From the NCBI GenBank assembly GCA_030631505.1, contig DAOVKX010000023.1, positions 1 to 13,129 of the forward strand: a stretch of DNA of 13,129 nucleotides, in the 5' to 3' direction. This document shows, piece after piece, positions 1 to 5,120 of the stretch. Positions within the stretch are counted from its first letter, which is position 1. Each line of letters starts with the position of its first letter. A program made the position numbers and the translations under genes. The notes under the pieces were generated by a model that was not told the origin of the DNA, searched no databases, and saw nothing but the letters and a program-made list of their open reading frames with translations. The DNA is from Candidatus Nanohaloarchaea archaeon. GTDB taxonomy: Archaea > EX4484-52 > DAOVKX01.

Positions 1-384
1 GAGAAAGTTAAATCCTGGCTTGAGGATTTAAAGAAGGTTTACAACAGGGGATTTTCAACGGGATTTTATTTTGGAAATCCAACAGGAAAAGATTTCAGCT
101 ATGACAAATCAGATTCGCAGGCAACAGAGAAAAGAACACAAGTTGGTATTGTCACCAATTATTTCCCAAAGCAGAAAGTCGCCGCAGTGAAGATTCTTTC
201 GGGAAATCTGAAAACAGGAGATAATGTAATAATTGAAGGGCATACAACTTATTTTCATGATAAAGTAAGCTCAATTCGTTTGAACGAGAAAAGCGTCAAA
301 AAAGTCATCAAAGGCGATGTTATTGGATTAAAAGTTAATAAAAAATGCAGAAAAAACGATTGGGTTTATATTATAGATTCTTAA
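1..384 (+). CDS. Peptidase U32 family protein, C-terminal part (5' end outside window)
   Basis: Frame 1 is open from the first base and ends with TAA at 382-384, giving the last 127 residues of a longer protein. The sequence contains a YNRGFSTGFYFGNP stretch followed by a beta-rich region (VGIVTNYF, KILSGNLKTGDNVIIEG, GDVIGLKV, DWVYIID). This is the layout of the C-terminal beta-barrel-like domain of U32 peptidase/TrhP (YegQ)-type proteins. In bacteria, members of this family are collagenase-like proteins or take part in tRNA 5-hydroxyuridine formation; the archaeal role is less clear. The catalytic N-terminal domain lies upstream of the window, so activity cannot be judged here. A start at the GTG near 187 would cut the domain in half and is not credible. 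Family assignment is from motif recognition only. Confidence 0.82.
   Translation, partial: EKVKSWLEDLKKVYNRGFSTGFYFGNPTGKDFSYDKSDSQATEKRTQVGIVTNYFPKQKVAAVKILSGNLKTGDNVIIEGHTTYFHDKVSSIRLNEKSVKKVIKGDVIGLKVNKKCRKNDWVYIIDS
365..373 (+). promoter_or_regulatory. Possible TATA box for the small gene at 408
   Basis: TTTATATTA lies inside the last codons of the U32 gene. It is about 39 bases before the ATG at 408, which would leave a short 5' leader of roughly 10-15 bases. No obvious Shine-Dalgarno site precedes the ATG. This is a weak positional call in AT-rich DNA. Confidence 0.3.
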
Positions 385-407
385 GTTTTAGTAAGCATAC
401 TTCTTCT

Positions 408-599
408 ATGATGGATTTGATGCAGGTACAGGACCCTAAGAGTATACAAGTATCCCAGGAATATAGTGAGCGGGGATTTGAAATACTATTAAACAATGAA
501 TATGGTTTTAAGTGTATTGGAAATAATAAATATGTTGTTCCTGAGAACATTTTGGACGCTCTCAAGAATGAGGGAATTAAATTCAAAGAACTCTTCTGA
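408..599 (+). CDS. Small hypothetical protein (63 aa)
   Basis: The family is not recognised. The frame can be extended back to an ATG at 345, but that would overlap the U32 gene by 40 bases and add an uncharacteristic basic leader. The ATG at 408 (MMDLMQ) is preferred; ATGs at 411 and 420 are also possible. The product is soluble and mixed alpha/beta by eye. A central stretch (FEILLNNEYGFKCIGNNKYV) is followed by PENILDALKNEGIKFKEL, which reads like a real folded small domain rather than random sequence: it has alternating hydrophobics, a predicted helix and a plausible C-terminal strand. There are no membrane segments and there is one cysteine. It lies downstream of, and on the same strand as, the U32 gene. 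Confidence 0.5.
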   Translation: MMDLMQVQDPKSIQVSQEYSERGFEILLNNEYGFKCIGNNKYVVPENILDALKNEGIKFKELF

Positions 600-735
600 A
601 GACTGCACTGCAGAAAGAACAATTTGTTTATATTGTTAAATCAGAGTAAACTTAGTACATTAGCATACTGTCTGTATGATATAAAATAAACTGGCGAAAC
701 AGGCGCTTATTGATGTAGGCAATGCAAAAATAAAA

Positions 736-810
736 AAAATCTCCTGAAATTCGCTATTCCAATCGGAGCAAGCTCTGGGGCATTACGCGAATTTCTAAGA
801 CGGAGATTTT
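736..810. repeat. Hairpin element A (REP-like palindrome, nested stems)
   Basis: Three nested pairings can be read. The outer one is AAAATCTCC (736-744) with GGAGATTTT (802-810). The middle one is GAAATTCGC (746-754) with GCGAATTTC (787-795), a perfect 9 bp. The inner hairpin is GAGC-AA-GCTC, extended by a G.U pair and a C-G pair, followed by TGGGGCATT. The inner core resembles the widespread REP-type palindrome core CCGCAGCAAGCTGCGGGG that I recall from many bacterial and archaeal genomes. Only one other copy (element B) is visible in this window. Confidence 0.65.
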
Positions 811-815
811 TAGTC

Positions 816-870
816 TTCCCAAGTGAATTATATCCGCAACAAGTTGTGGGGCATTGAACCCACTTGGGAA
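816..870. repeat. Hairpin element B, covarying sister of element A
   Basis: The outer stem is TTCCCAAGTG (816-825) with CACTTGGGAA (861-870), a perfect 10 bp. The inner hairpin is CCGCAACAAGTTGTGG, with the same AA turn and the same G.U pair position as element A, followed by the same TGGGGCATT. The left linker is 11 bases in both elements. The stems differ in sequence from A but remain paired, so structure rather than sequence is conserved. The tail GGGGCATTGAACCCA also matches the REP-like family I recall. Confidence 0.65.
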
Positions 871-1001
871 TAATTAGAAATTCCTGAATCTTTATATTTT
901 TCGCCTGTTTTTCGTAATCTGGCGTTGTGTACGCTTAAGGCGCAATAGCAGTTCAACAACTCCACGGGAGCTGTGGCTTTGTCGGGCTCATTAATGATAA
1001 A

Positions 1002-1289
1002 CTACTCTTCTGTCACGATTTCCAATGTTCCGAATTTCCCCGGTGAAATCTGCATTGTGTCATTATAGACCTGCGACCAACCTTTTGATATTTTTATTAT
1101 ATCTCCTTCTTTTACTTTGTTTATGTCCTCGTTCCATAATGTAATTGTGACGCTTCCTGTTTTGTCCTCGCCTGAAAAGTTGCATACCTTAAGTGTTCCG
1201 CCCTTCACATCTCTTGGCTCATCTTTTTTTGTTATTTTCAGCGTTATTTCGTCAACAGCACCTCTGTCCTGCAATTCATTTACTTTCAT
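1002..1289 (-). CDS. Single OB-fold nucleic-acid-binding protein (SSB/RPA-like, 95 aa)
   Basis: The product is a compact single OB fold. After an N-terminal segment (MKVNELQDRG) come strands around LKVCNFSGEDKTGSVTITLW, then VKEGDIIKISKGWSQVYND and a final QISPGKFGTLEIV. The D-K-T-G-S-V-x-I-x-LW pattern followed by GD-I-I-K-I is typical of archaeal RPA/SSB OB domains, which bind single-stranded DNA or RNA. There is no zinc finger or second OB domain, so this is a minimal SSB-like protein; it could also act as an accessory RNA-binding protein. The start at 1289 is set by a perfect GGAGGT Shine-Dalgarno site at 1296-1301; a start at 1331 would overlap the promoter. It reads in the same direction as the 201-aa gene behind it but has its own TATA box. 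Confidence 0.8.
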   Translation of the reverse strand: MKVNELQDRGAVDEITLKITKKDEPRDVKGGTLKVCNFSGEDKTGSVTITLWNEDINKVKEGDIIKISKGWSQVYNDTMQISPGKFGTLEIVTEE

Positions 1290-1295
1290 TCTTAT

Positions 1296-1301
1296 ACCTC
1301 C
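1296..1301 (-). promoter_or_regulatory. Shine-Dalgarno site GGAGGT of the OB-fold gene
   Basis: A perfect anti-16S match lies six bases before the ATG at 1289. It decides that start over the in-frame ATG at 1331. Confidence 0.75.
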
Positions 1302-1335
1302 AGTATTTTTATTCTTTATATTTTGTTGCAATACT

Positions 1336-1346
1336 TAATAAATAAA
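1336..1346 (-). promoter_or_regulatory. Probable TATA box of the OB-fold gene
   Basis: On the minus strand this reads TTTATTTATTA. It is about 50 bases before the ATG at 1289, placing transcription start near 1311-1315 and leaving a leader of about 25 bases that includes the Shine-Dalgarno site. Confidence 0.45.
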
Positions 1347-1356
1347 TGTAAATTAA

Positions 1357-1962
1357 TTATTTCCTCTCTGGATTTGACACGAATTCATTATATGAATCCA
1401 TAAGTTTTTCAGCGGACAGTCCATACTCATCAAGCTTTCTTTTTTCCCTTGAATGGATTATGCTGTTATTTTTCAGTGAGCATTGCATTGCCTCATTGCT
1501 AAAATGCCACTGGAGCTGTTTAATTATCTTTCCAAGCGCATTTGTTTCGTCATAATTGTTCTTCCTTTTCCATCCCTCAACCATTTTATTCGTTCTTTCA
1601 TGTTCCATCTCTTTTATAAAATCTATAATCTCGCTGAAATGATAATCTTCTTTTGGCCTGTGCTCAATGATAGCATAAGCTTCAAAAACCGGGAGAATGC
1701 AATCCTGAGAGTTGGAATGCAGTCCACTGCAAACAGGATTTTTGAAACTCATTACGCCAGAGTCTAGTATTAATTCAAGTTCGTTAAAGTACCTTTCCTT
1801 GTTTAGTTGTTCTCTGTTGGATTCATAGACAACTATCGTCTCATGCATGTTTGAAGCTGAAATTTTATTGATATCGTAATATTCCCCGATAAAATCCAGA
1901 AGTTCGGCTATGTTAATATCTTTGAGCCATGTTCCTGATACACAACCATCAAAATGGGCCAT
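1357..1962 (-). CDS. Hypothetical protein (201 aa), family not recognised
   Basis: The start ATG at 1962 has no Shine-Dalgarno site, but a TATA-like TTTAAAAT sits 20-27 bases upstream, so the mRNA is probably leaderless. The product is soluble, acidic to neutral and mostly helical in its second half. Features include MAHFDGCVSGTWL at the N-terminus, an early helix (IAELLDFIGEYYDI), a central NPVCSGLHSNSQDCILPVFEAYAII region with two cysteines, and a charged helical C-terminal third containing EMEHERTNKMVEGWKRK. The HFSNEAMQCSLKNN segment adds another cysteine. No catalytic motif, membrane segment or signal peptide is evident. It is divergent from the MazG-like gene, and the two share the intergenic promoter region. 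No function is offered. Confidence 0.7.
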   Translation of the reverse strand: MAHFDGCVSGTWLKDINIAELLDFIGEYYDINKISASNMHETIVVYESNREQLNKERYFNELELILDSGVMSFKNPVCSGLHSNSQDCILPVFEAYAIIEHRPKEDYHFSEIIDFIKEMEHERTNKMVEGWKRKNNYDETNALGKIIKQLQWHFSNEAMQCSLKNNSIIHSREKRKLDEYGLSAEKLMDSYNEFVSNPERK

Positions 1963-1981
1963 AATATAGATTAAAAGGCAA

Positions 1982-1989
1982 ATTTTAAA
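1982..1989 (-). promoter_or_regulatory. TATA-like box for the 201-aa hypothetical gene
   Basis: On the minus strand this reads TTTAAAAT. It is centred about 24 bases before the ATG at 1962, the spacing expected for a leaderless archaeal transcript. Confidence 0.45.
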
Positions 1990-2053
1990 TGATTATTCCT
2001 GACGCGCCCATACAAAACAGTTGGTGTTGTAAAATTTATCTGTTCAATAGTCA

Positions 2054-2063
2054 GCCAATTGGC
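2054..2063. promoter_or_regulatory. Perfect palindrome GCCAATTGGC beside the MazG-like gene's TATA box
   Basis: A perfect 10-base palindrome ends two bases before the TATA-like run at 2066. It covers the position where TFB would contact the BRE. It could be an operator for the MazG-like gene or for the divergent pair; no regulator gene is visible nearby. Confidence 0.35.
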
Positions 2064-2065
2064 GA

Positions 2066-2077
2066 TATATTTTTATA
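2066..2077 (+). promoter_or_regulatory. TATA box of the MazG-like gene
   Basis: TATATTTTTATA is centred about 28 bases before the ATG at 2100. The transcript should start within a few bases of the start codon, so translation is probably leaderless; no Shine-Dalgarno site is present. Confidence 0.6.
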
Positions 2078-2099
2078 ATCATCTGGATTAACTGAATAT

Positions 2100-2411
2100 A
2101 TGAAAGAGTTGCAAGAGAAAATCAAAAAATTCTGTGAAATGCATAATCTGGAATCGCCGCCAGAGCATAGGGTTTTGGATACTATGTCAGAGTTGGGCGA
2201 AGTTGCAAAAGAGATTCTGAAAATGAGCGATTATGGCAGAAAACCAGTTGAATATAGAAGTGAACTGAAATCAGAACTCGGGGATCTGCTGTACTCTTTG
2301 ATAACTATTGCAAATTCCTTTGATATAGATCTGGAAGAGGCAGTAAATCTTATGCTGGAGAAATATGAAAAAAGACTGAAAAGGGGTTCTGCTAGCTCTG
2401 AAAATGATTAA
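2100..2411 (+). CDS. MazG-like nucleotide pyrophosphohydrolase (103 aa)
   Basis: This is a short all-alpha NTP pyrophosphohydrolase of the MazG/dUTPase-2 superfamily, which hydrolyses (d)NTPs to NMP and pyrophosphate, often as a house-cleaning enzyme. The metal-binding pattern is visible. SELGEVAKEIL (residues 30-40) supplies E31, E34 and E38, and SELGDLLYSLI (58-68) supplies E59 and D62, giving the ExxE...ExxD signature. The C-terminal helix DLEEAVNLMLEKYEKRLKR is typical of single-domain members. The length fits the stand-alone family (about 95-110 residues) rather than double-domain MazG. The gene has its own TATA box and lies alone on the plus strand. A T-rich run (AAATTTTTGTCTT, about 2429-2441) after the stop may end transcription. 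Substrate preference cannot be read from the sequence. Confidence 0.85.
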   Translation: MKELQEKIKKFCEMHNLESPPEHRVLDTMSELGEVAKEILKMSDYGRKPVEYRSELKSELGDLLYSLITIANSFDIDLEEAVNLMLEKYEKRLKRGSASSEND

Positions 2412-2470
2412 CAGCCAAATCGCCAAATTTTTGTCTTAAACTGTTCCTTTACCTGCCCAACTACTTCCTG

Positions 2471-2539
2471 TTAATCCAGATTTTCATCCAGCCATGTTTT
2501 GATATTAAGTTCTGGCAGGGCACCGGTAAATTTATCCAC
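2471..2539 (-). pseudogene. Relic of a thioredoxin gene (last 22 codons and stop)
   Basis: On the minus strand this translates as VDKFTGALPE, then LNIKT and WLDENLD followed by TAA. The end of the intact thioredoxin at 11482-11880 reads VDEFIGAIPE, PMVKQ, WIEKNID. Twelve of 22 residues are identical, and by hand alignment about 49 of 69 bases match. Upstream of 2539 the similarity stops and the frame runs into the CPHC gene in a different phase. No start codon or active-site region remains. It overlaps the last few bases of the CPHC gene. It is best read as the leftover 3' end of a second thioredoxin gene deleted or recombined at this site. Confidence 0.7.
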
Positions 2540-2843
2540 TGAAAAATTTACTGAAAAACGATTTTTTCAAACCAAGTTTCTTTTCAATTATATCTTTTAG
2601 GCCATTTTCACTCGGCACGCCAACAATTCTTTTAATCTCGTTTCCATTGTCATCAGATATTAATATAGTTGGCAGTGATCTGATATTATATTTTAATGAA
2701 AGTTCCTTTCCTTCTGAAGTTTTTACACGTACTTTACTTAGTGTAACCTGATAATCATAATATTCTGGAACTACTTTTTTAACAACCCTCTCTGCGTTCG
2801 GGCAATGTGGACAATGTGACGAAACAAATAGCAATATTCTCAT
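2532..2843 (-). CDS. Thioredoxin/glutaredoxin-like protein with CPHC motif (103 aa)
   Basis: This is a small thioredoxin-fold protein. It has MRILLFVSS as the first strand, a redox motif C11-P-H-C14, then a helix, and the cis-proline loop SLPTIL (P58), followed by the GVPSENGLKDII helix. CPHC resembles the active site of DsbA and of some archaeal glutaredoxin-like proteins, and tends to give a more oxidising couple than CGPC. There is no signal peptide, so it should be cytoplasmic. Its ATG overlaps the stop of the NuoI-like gene in ATGA, so it is translationally coupled as the last gene of the membrane-complex operon. That suggests a thiol/disulfide electron carrier or substrate for the complex. 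The C-terminus (KKSFFSKFFSG) is unusual and may result from the recombination that left the thioredoxin relic next to it. Confidence 0.85.
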   Translation of the reverse strand: MRILLFVSSHCPHCPNAERVVKKVVPEYYDYQVTLSKVRVKTSEGKELSLKYNIRSLPTILISDDNGNEIKRIVGVPSENGLKDIIEKKLGLKKSFFSKFFSG

Positions 2844-3205
2844 TTTTTCAACTTCCTTGGTTTTTTTATAAAATCTTTCTTATTTCCTGATGCCAGCGAA
2901 AAGTTTTTTGTCAATTTTAAAGCTCCAAACGGGCAAATTTCTGTGCAAAGCCCGCAAAAACTGCATTTGCCCATGTCTATTTTAGGGTATTTCTTCCCTT
3001 TTATTTCAATCATTTCTATTGCTCTGCTTGGGCATATCCGCTCGCACAATCCGCAGGACTTGCATTTTGAAATGTCAAAAGAATGTTCGCCTCTGAATCT
3101 CTCTGCAGCCTCTATTTTTTGATGCGGATACCTGATAGTAAGTGCTCTTTTGAAGAGATTTTCTATAGTTACTTGAATGCCTTTTAACACACCTGTTAAA
3201 AACAT
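2840..3205 (-). CDS. NuoI/MbhN/MbsN-like 2x[4Fe-4S] subunit (121 aa)
   Basis: This peripheral-arm subunit passes electrons from ferredoxin towards the active site through two [4Fe-4S] clusters. Both ligand sets are complete: C48-C51-C54-C58 and C81-C84-C87-C91, each closing with CP. The N-terminal helix (MFLTGVLKGIQVTIENLF) resembles the amphipathic anchor of NuoI. The ATG at 3205 is chosen because an AGGTGAT Shine-Dalgarno site ends five bases before it; that site overlaps the stop of the NuoD-like gene. The longer frame would use TTG at 3232. The C-terminus is short and very basic (KKPRKLKK). The gene follows the NuoD-like gene by five bases and overlaps the CPHC gene by four, consistent with one operon. 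Confidence 0.92.
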   Translation of the reverse strand: MFLTGVLKGIQVTIENLFKRALTIRYPHQKIEAAERFRGEHSFDISKCKSCGLCERICPSRAIEMIEIKGKKYPKIDMGKCSFCGLCTEICPFGALKLTKNFSLASGNKKDFIKKPRKLKK

Positions 3206-3210
3206 ATTTA

Positions 3211-4305
3211 TCACCTGTCCATATCTGCGCAAGGGTCAAGGCTCCAGTATATAACAGGGACATCTGCTATTTGCGAGCCTGTTAAAATGTCCTCCAAAAC
3301 CGGGATAAAATGCGTAAATGACGGCGACCGTATCTTTACCCTATACGGCATATCCGAGCCCGTGGATATTATATGAAAACCAATCTCGCCTCTCGCACCT
3401 TCTATCCTTGAGTATACCTCCCCCTGGGGAAGAGAAGCAAATGGAGAAATCTTATTGATGTGATTGCCGGATGGCATATTTTTTACTAACTGCCTTATTA
3501 TCTTTATGCTTTCTTCAATTTCATTTCTTCTGACAAGCGACCTTGAGTAACTGTCGCATCCATTATAAACAGGTACATCAAAATCAAGTTCTTTATACAC
3601 TTCATAAGGATTATCTTTTCTGATATCATATTTGAATCCGCATGCCTTCAGCACAGGTCCTGTTGCTCCAAGTTTTATTGCAGTGTTTTTTTTCAAAATA
3701 CCCACATTCCGGGTTCTTGAAATAAAAATATCATTTTTAAACATAAGCCCATCTATTTTCAGAAGGCCATCCTCTAATTTTTTCAATGCTTTTTCAAGAT
3801 GCTCATTAAACCTGTCTGGCAGGTCCCATCTCACACCGCCTGGGCGTATGTAAACCGGATAAACCCTGCCACCAGTTGACTCTTCAAACAATTCCAGTAT
3901 GTAATCCCTGTAAGTAATAGCAAGTTTTAATACTGTATCAAGCCCTGTTGCCCTGCACATTTTAGACATCCAGACCAGATGGCTTGATATCCTCATCAAC
4001 TCTGACATCATGACCCTTATATATGACCCCCTCTCGGGAACATCCAGACCTGCAATTTTATCCACAGCAATGTTATATGCAAGTTCATAAGAAAACGGCT
4101 CGAAGACGCATACCCGTCCGACAAGTATAGTATTTTGCAGATATGTCCTGTATTCCATTAACTTTTCAAATCCCCTATGAAGATAGCCAGGGTCTGATTT
4201 CGCATTTATAACTTTTTCGCCTTCTATCTCTATATCTATCCCGAAGTTTGCCATTGCAGGATGCGCAGGTCCTATGGGGAATCTGTATGTTTTAGTTTCA
4301 TGCAT
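3211..4305 (-). CDS. NuoD/MbhL/MbsL-like large subunit lacking a full NiFe site (364 aa)
   Basis: This is a homologue of the catalytic large subunit of group 4 hydrogenases and of complex I 49-kDa/NuoD. Family landmarks are FPIGPAHPAM, GYLHRGFEKLMEYRTYLQ, RISSHLVWM, RPGGVRWDLP and a C-terminal DPC. The four NiFe cysteines are not intact: the N-terminal motif is R-V-C66-V-F-E69 (second Cys replaced by Glu) and the C-terminal motif is D-P-C359-A-D-M362 (second Cys replaced by Met). A hydrogenase NiFe centre is therefore unlikely. Keeping half of each motif is the pattern I associate with MBX/MBS sulfur reductases rather than with NuoD, which has lost all four. The ATG at 4305 is preferred over TTG 4317 and GTG 4314 because GGTGA lies at the right distance. 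It overlaps the NuoC-like gene by eight bases. Confidence 0.92.
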   Translation of the reverse strand: MHETKTYRFPIGPAHPAMANFGIDIEIEGEKVINAKSDPGYLHRGFEKLMEYRTYLQNTILVGRVCVFEPFSYELAYNIAVDKIAGLDVPERGSYIRVMMSELMRISSHLVWMSKMCRATGLDTVLKLAITYRDYILELFEESTGGRVYPVYIRPGGVRWDLPDRFNEHLEKALKKLEDGLLKIDGLMFKNDIFISRTRNVGILKKNTAIKLGATGPVLKACGFKYDIRKDNPYEVYKELDFDVPVYNGCDSYSRSLVRRNEIEESIKIIRQLVKNMPSGNHINKISPFASLPQGEVYSRIEGARGEIGFHIISTGSDMPYRVKIRSPSFTHFIPVLEDILTGSQIADVPVIYWSLDPCADMDR

Positions 4306-4702
4306 TCTTGTCACCAAAGTATTTTTTATTCACAAATTTTCTCCAGTCAAAATCCTTTCTGAACGGCGGTTTTCCTTTCCAGTCTTTCAAAAATAACGGC
4401 GTGAGGTTTTTGTTACCTTCAAAATCTATGCCAAAAAGTTCATGCGCTTCTCTTTCATGTGCCTCGGCATTTGCTCCCCATAACTCAACAACTGATTTTA
4501 TTTGTGGTTTGTCCCGTTCAATAAATGTCTTGATGCTCAGAAGTTTTTTCTTTTTATAAGACCAGATTAAATAATTTAATTCAAATTTCTTTTTTTCCGG
4601 CCAGTCAACAACAGATAGGCATGACAGATGCTCAAAGCCCTGTTGCTTTGCTTTTTTCAAAACTTCAACAAGTTTGTTTTTTTCTATTTTTCGCTTAATC
4701 AT
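4298..4702 (-). CDS. NuoC/MbhK-like 30-kDa-type subunit (134 aa)
   Basis: This is a structural subunit of the peripheral arm with no cofactor; it holds the NuoB- and NuoD-like subunits together. The signature EREAHELFGIDFEGN (the NuoC EREx-x-LFGIxFxGH motif) is clear. It is followed by TPLFLKDWKGKPPFRKDF, which matches the usual end of the fold. The N-terminal part (LVEVLKKAKQQGFEHLSCLSVVDW) is the expected alpha/beta half-domain. At 134 residues it is shorter than NuoC, as usual in energy-converting hydrogenase-type complexes. The ATG at 4702 is favoured because GGTGG lies six bases before it; the upstream ATG at 4714 lacks such a site. The gene overlaps the end of the NuoB-like gene by eight bases, and the NuoD-like gene overlaps its own end. 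Confidence 0.9.
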   Translation of the reverse strand: MIKRKIEKNKLVEVLKKAKQQGFEHLSCLSVVDWPEKKKFELNYLIWSYKKKKLLSIKTFIERDKPQIKSVVELWGANAEAHEREAHELFGIDFEGNKNLTPLFLKDWKGKPPFRKDFDWRKFVNKKYFGDKNA

Positions 4703-5120
4703 TTTTTCCACCATTTATAGCATTCACAAGACTAATTATTCCATCAATTATAGCTTCTGGTCTCGGGGGGCATCCAAGTATCCAGAGGTCCACAGGGATA
4801 TATTTATCAACCTTCTTTACTGTGTTATAAGAGTCCCAGTACATGCCTCCGCTAATCGGGCATGACCCGAGCGCTATCACGCATTTCGGTTCTGGCATCT
4901 GTTCGTAAATCCTTTTCGCAATTTCAATTGATTTCAATGTCTGATAGCCTCCAATCAGGAGACAGTCTGCATGCCTCGGGCTTGATACAGCTTTTATTCC
5001 AAACCTTTCCATATCGAACTTTGAACTATCTAAAGGCAGCACCTCTGAAAACCCACAGCTGTTTATCCATTCAAATATCCATATGGATTTCACCATTGGT
5101 TTTGAAAACTCTTTCCTCAT
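4695..5120 (-). CDS. NuoB/MbhJ/MbsJ-like small subunit with a reduced cysteine set (141 aa)
   Basis: This subunit normally carries the proximal [4Fe-4S] cluster next to the active site. Landmarks are WINSCGFSEVLPL, FDMERFGIKAVSSPRHAD, ALGSCPISGGM and LGCPPRPEAIIDGI. Retained ligands are C22, C87 and C117. Hydrogenases have CxxC and complex I has CC at the first motif; here only C22 is present, followed by G-F-S before the conserved E26. C53 and C80 lie at positions that are not ligands in the family. A cluster held by three cysteines is thus predicted, as described for the site-differentiated cluster of MBS. The ATG at 5120 overlaps the NuoH-like stop in ATGA and has GGTG five bases before it; the longer frame from 5186 lies inside the NuoH-like gene and is rejected. 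Confidence 0.92.
   Translation of the reverse strand: MRKEFSKPMVKSIWIFEWINSCGFSEVLPLDSSKFDMERFGIKAVSSPRHADCLLIGGYQTLKSIEIAKRIYEQMPEPKCVIALGSCPISGGMYWDSYNTVKKVDKYIPVDLWILGCPPRPEAIIDGIISLVNAINGGKND

Larger units (their letters stand above)
600..1001. other. Gene-free stretch rich in nested inverted repeats
   Basis: No convincing protein gene is present. The stretch holds an A-rich run (725-740), two structurally parallel hairpin elements (736-810 and 816-870, listed separately), longer-range inverted pairs and, at 919-990, a string of short hairpins. The long-range pairs include AAACAGGCG at 697-705 with CGCCTGTTT at 902-910, and GAATTTCTAA at 789-798 with TTAGAAATTC at 874-883. The short hairpins include GCGT/ACGC, AGTT/AACT, CTCC/GGAG and CCAC/GTGG. 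A TATA-like TTTATATTTTT at 891-901 could start a plus-strand RNA. The stretch may be a nest of REP-like or IS200-like ends, or a structured RNA. It does not fold as a tRNA or match an rRNA that I recognise. Confidence 0.6.

Noticed and set aside
736..870. CRISPR array
   Set aside because: Only two units are present, their sequences differ in the stems, the spacing does not fit repeat-spacer units and no cas genes are visible.
901..1000. A tRNA or known small RNA on the plus strand
   Set aside because: The short hairpins do not form a cloverleaf and there is no T-arm GGTTCRANTCC consensus. Box C/D elements are incomplete (an imperfect C-box-like ATGATAA but no D box).
1483..1767. A plus-strand frame opposite the 201-aa hypothetical gene
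   Set aside because: The minus-strand frame is longer, has a well-placed TATA box and shows normal protein composition. The plus-strand reading has no promoter or ribosome site and looks like a mirror image.
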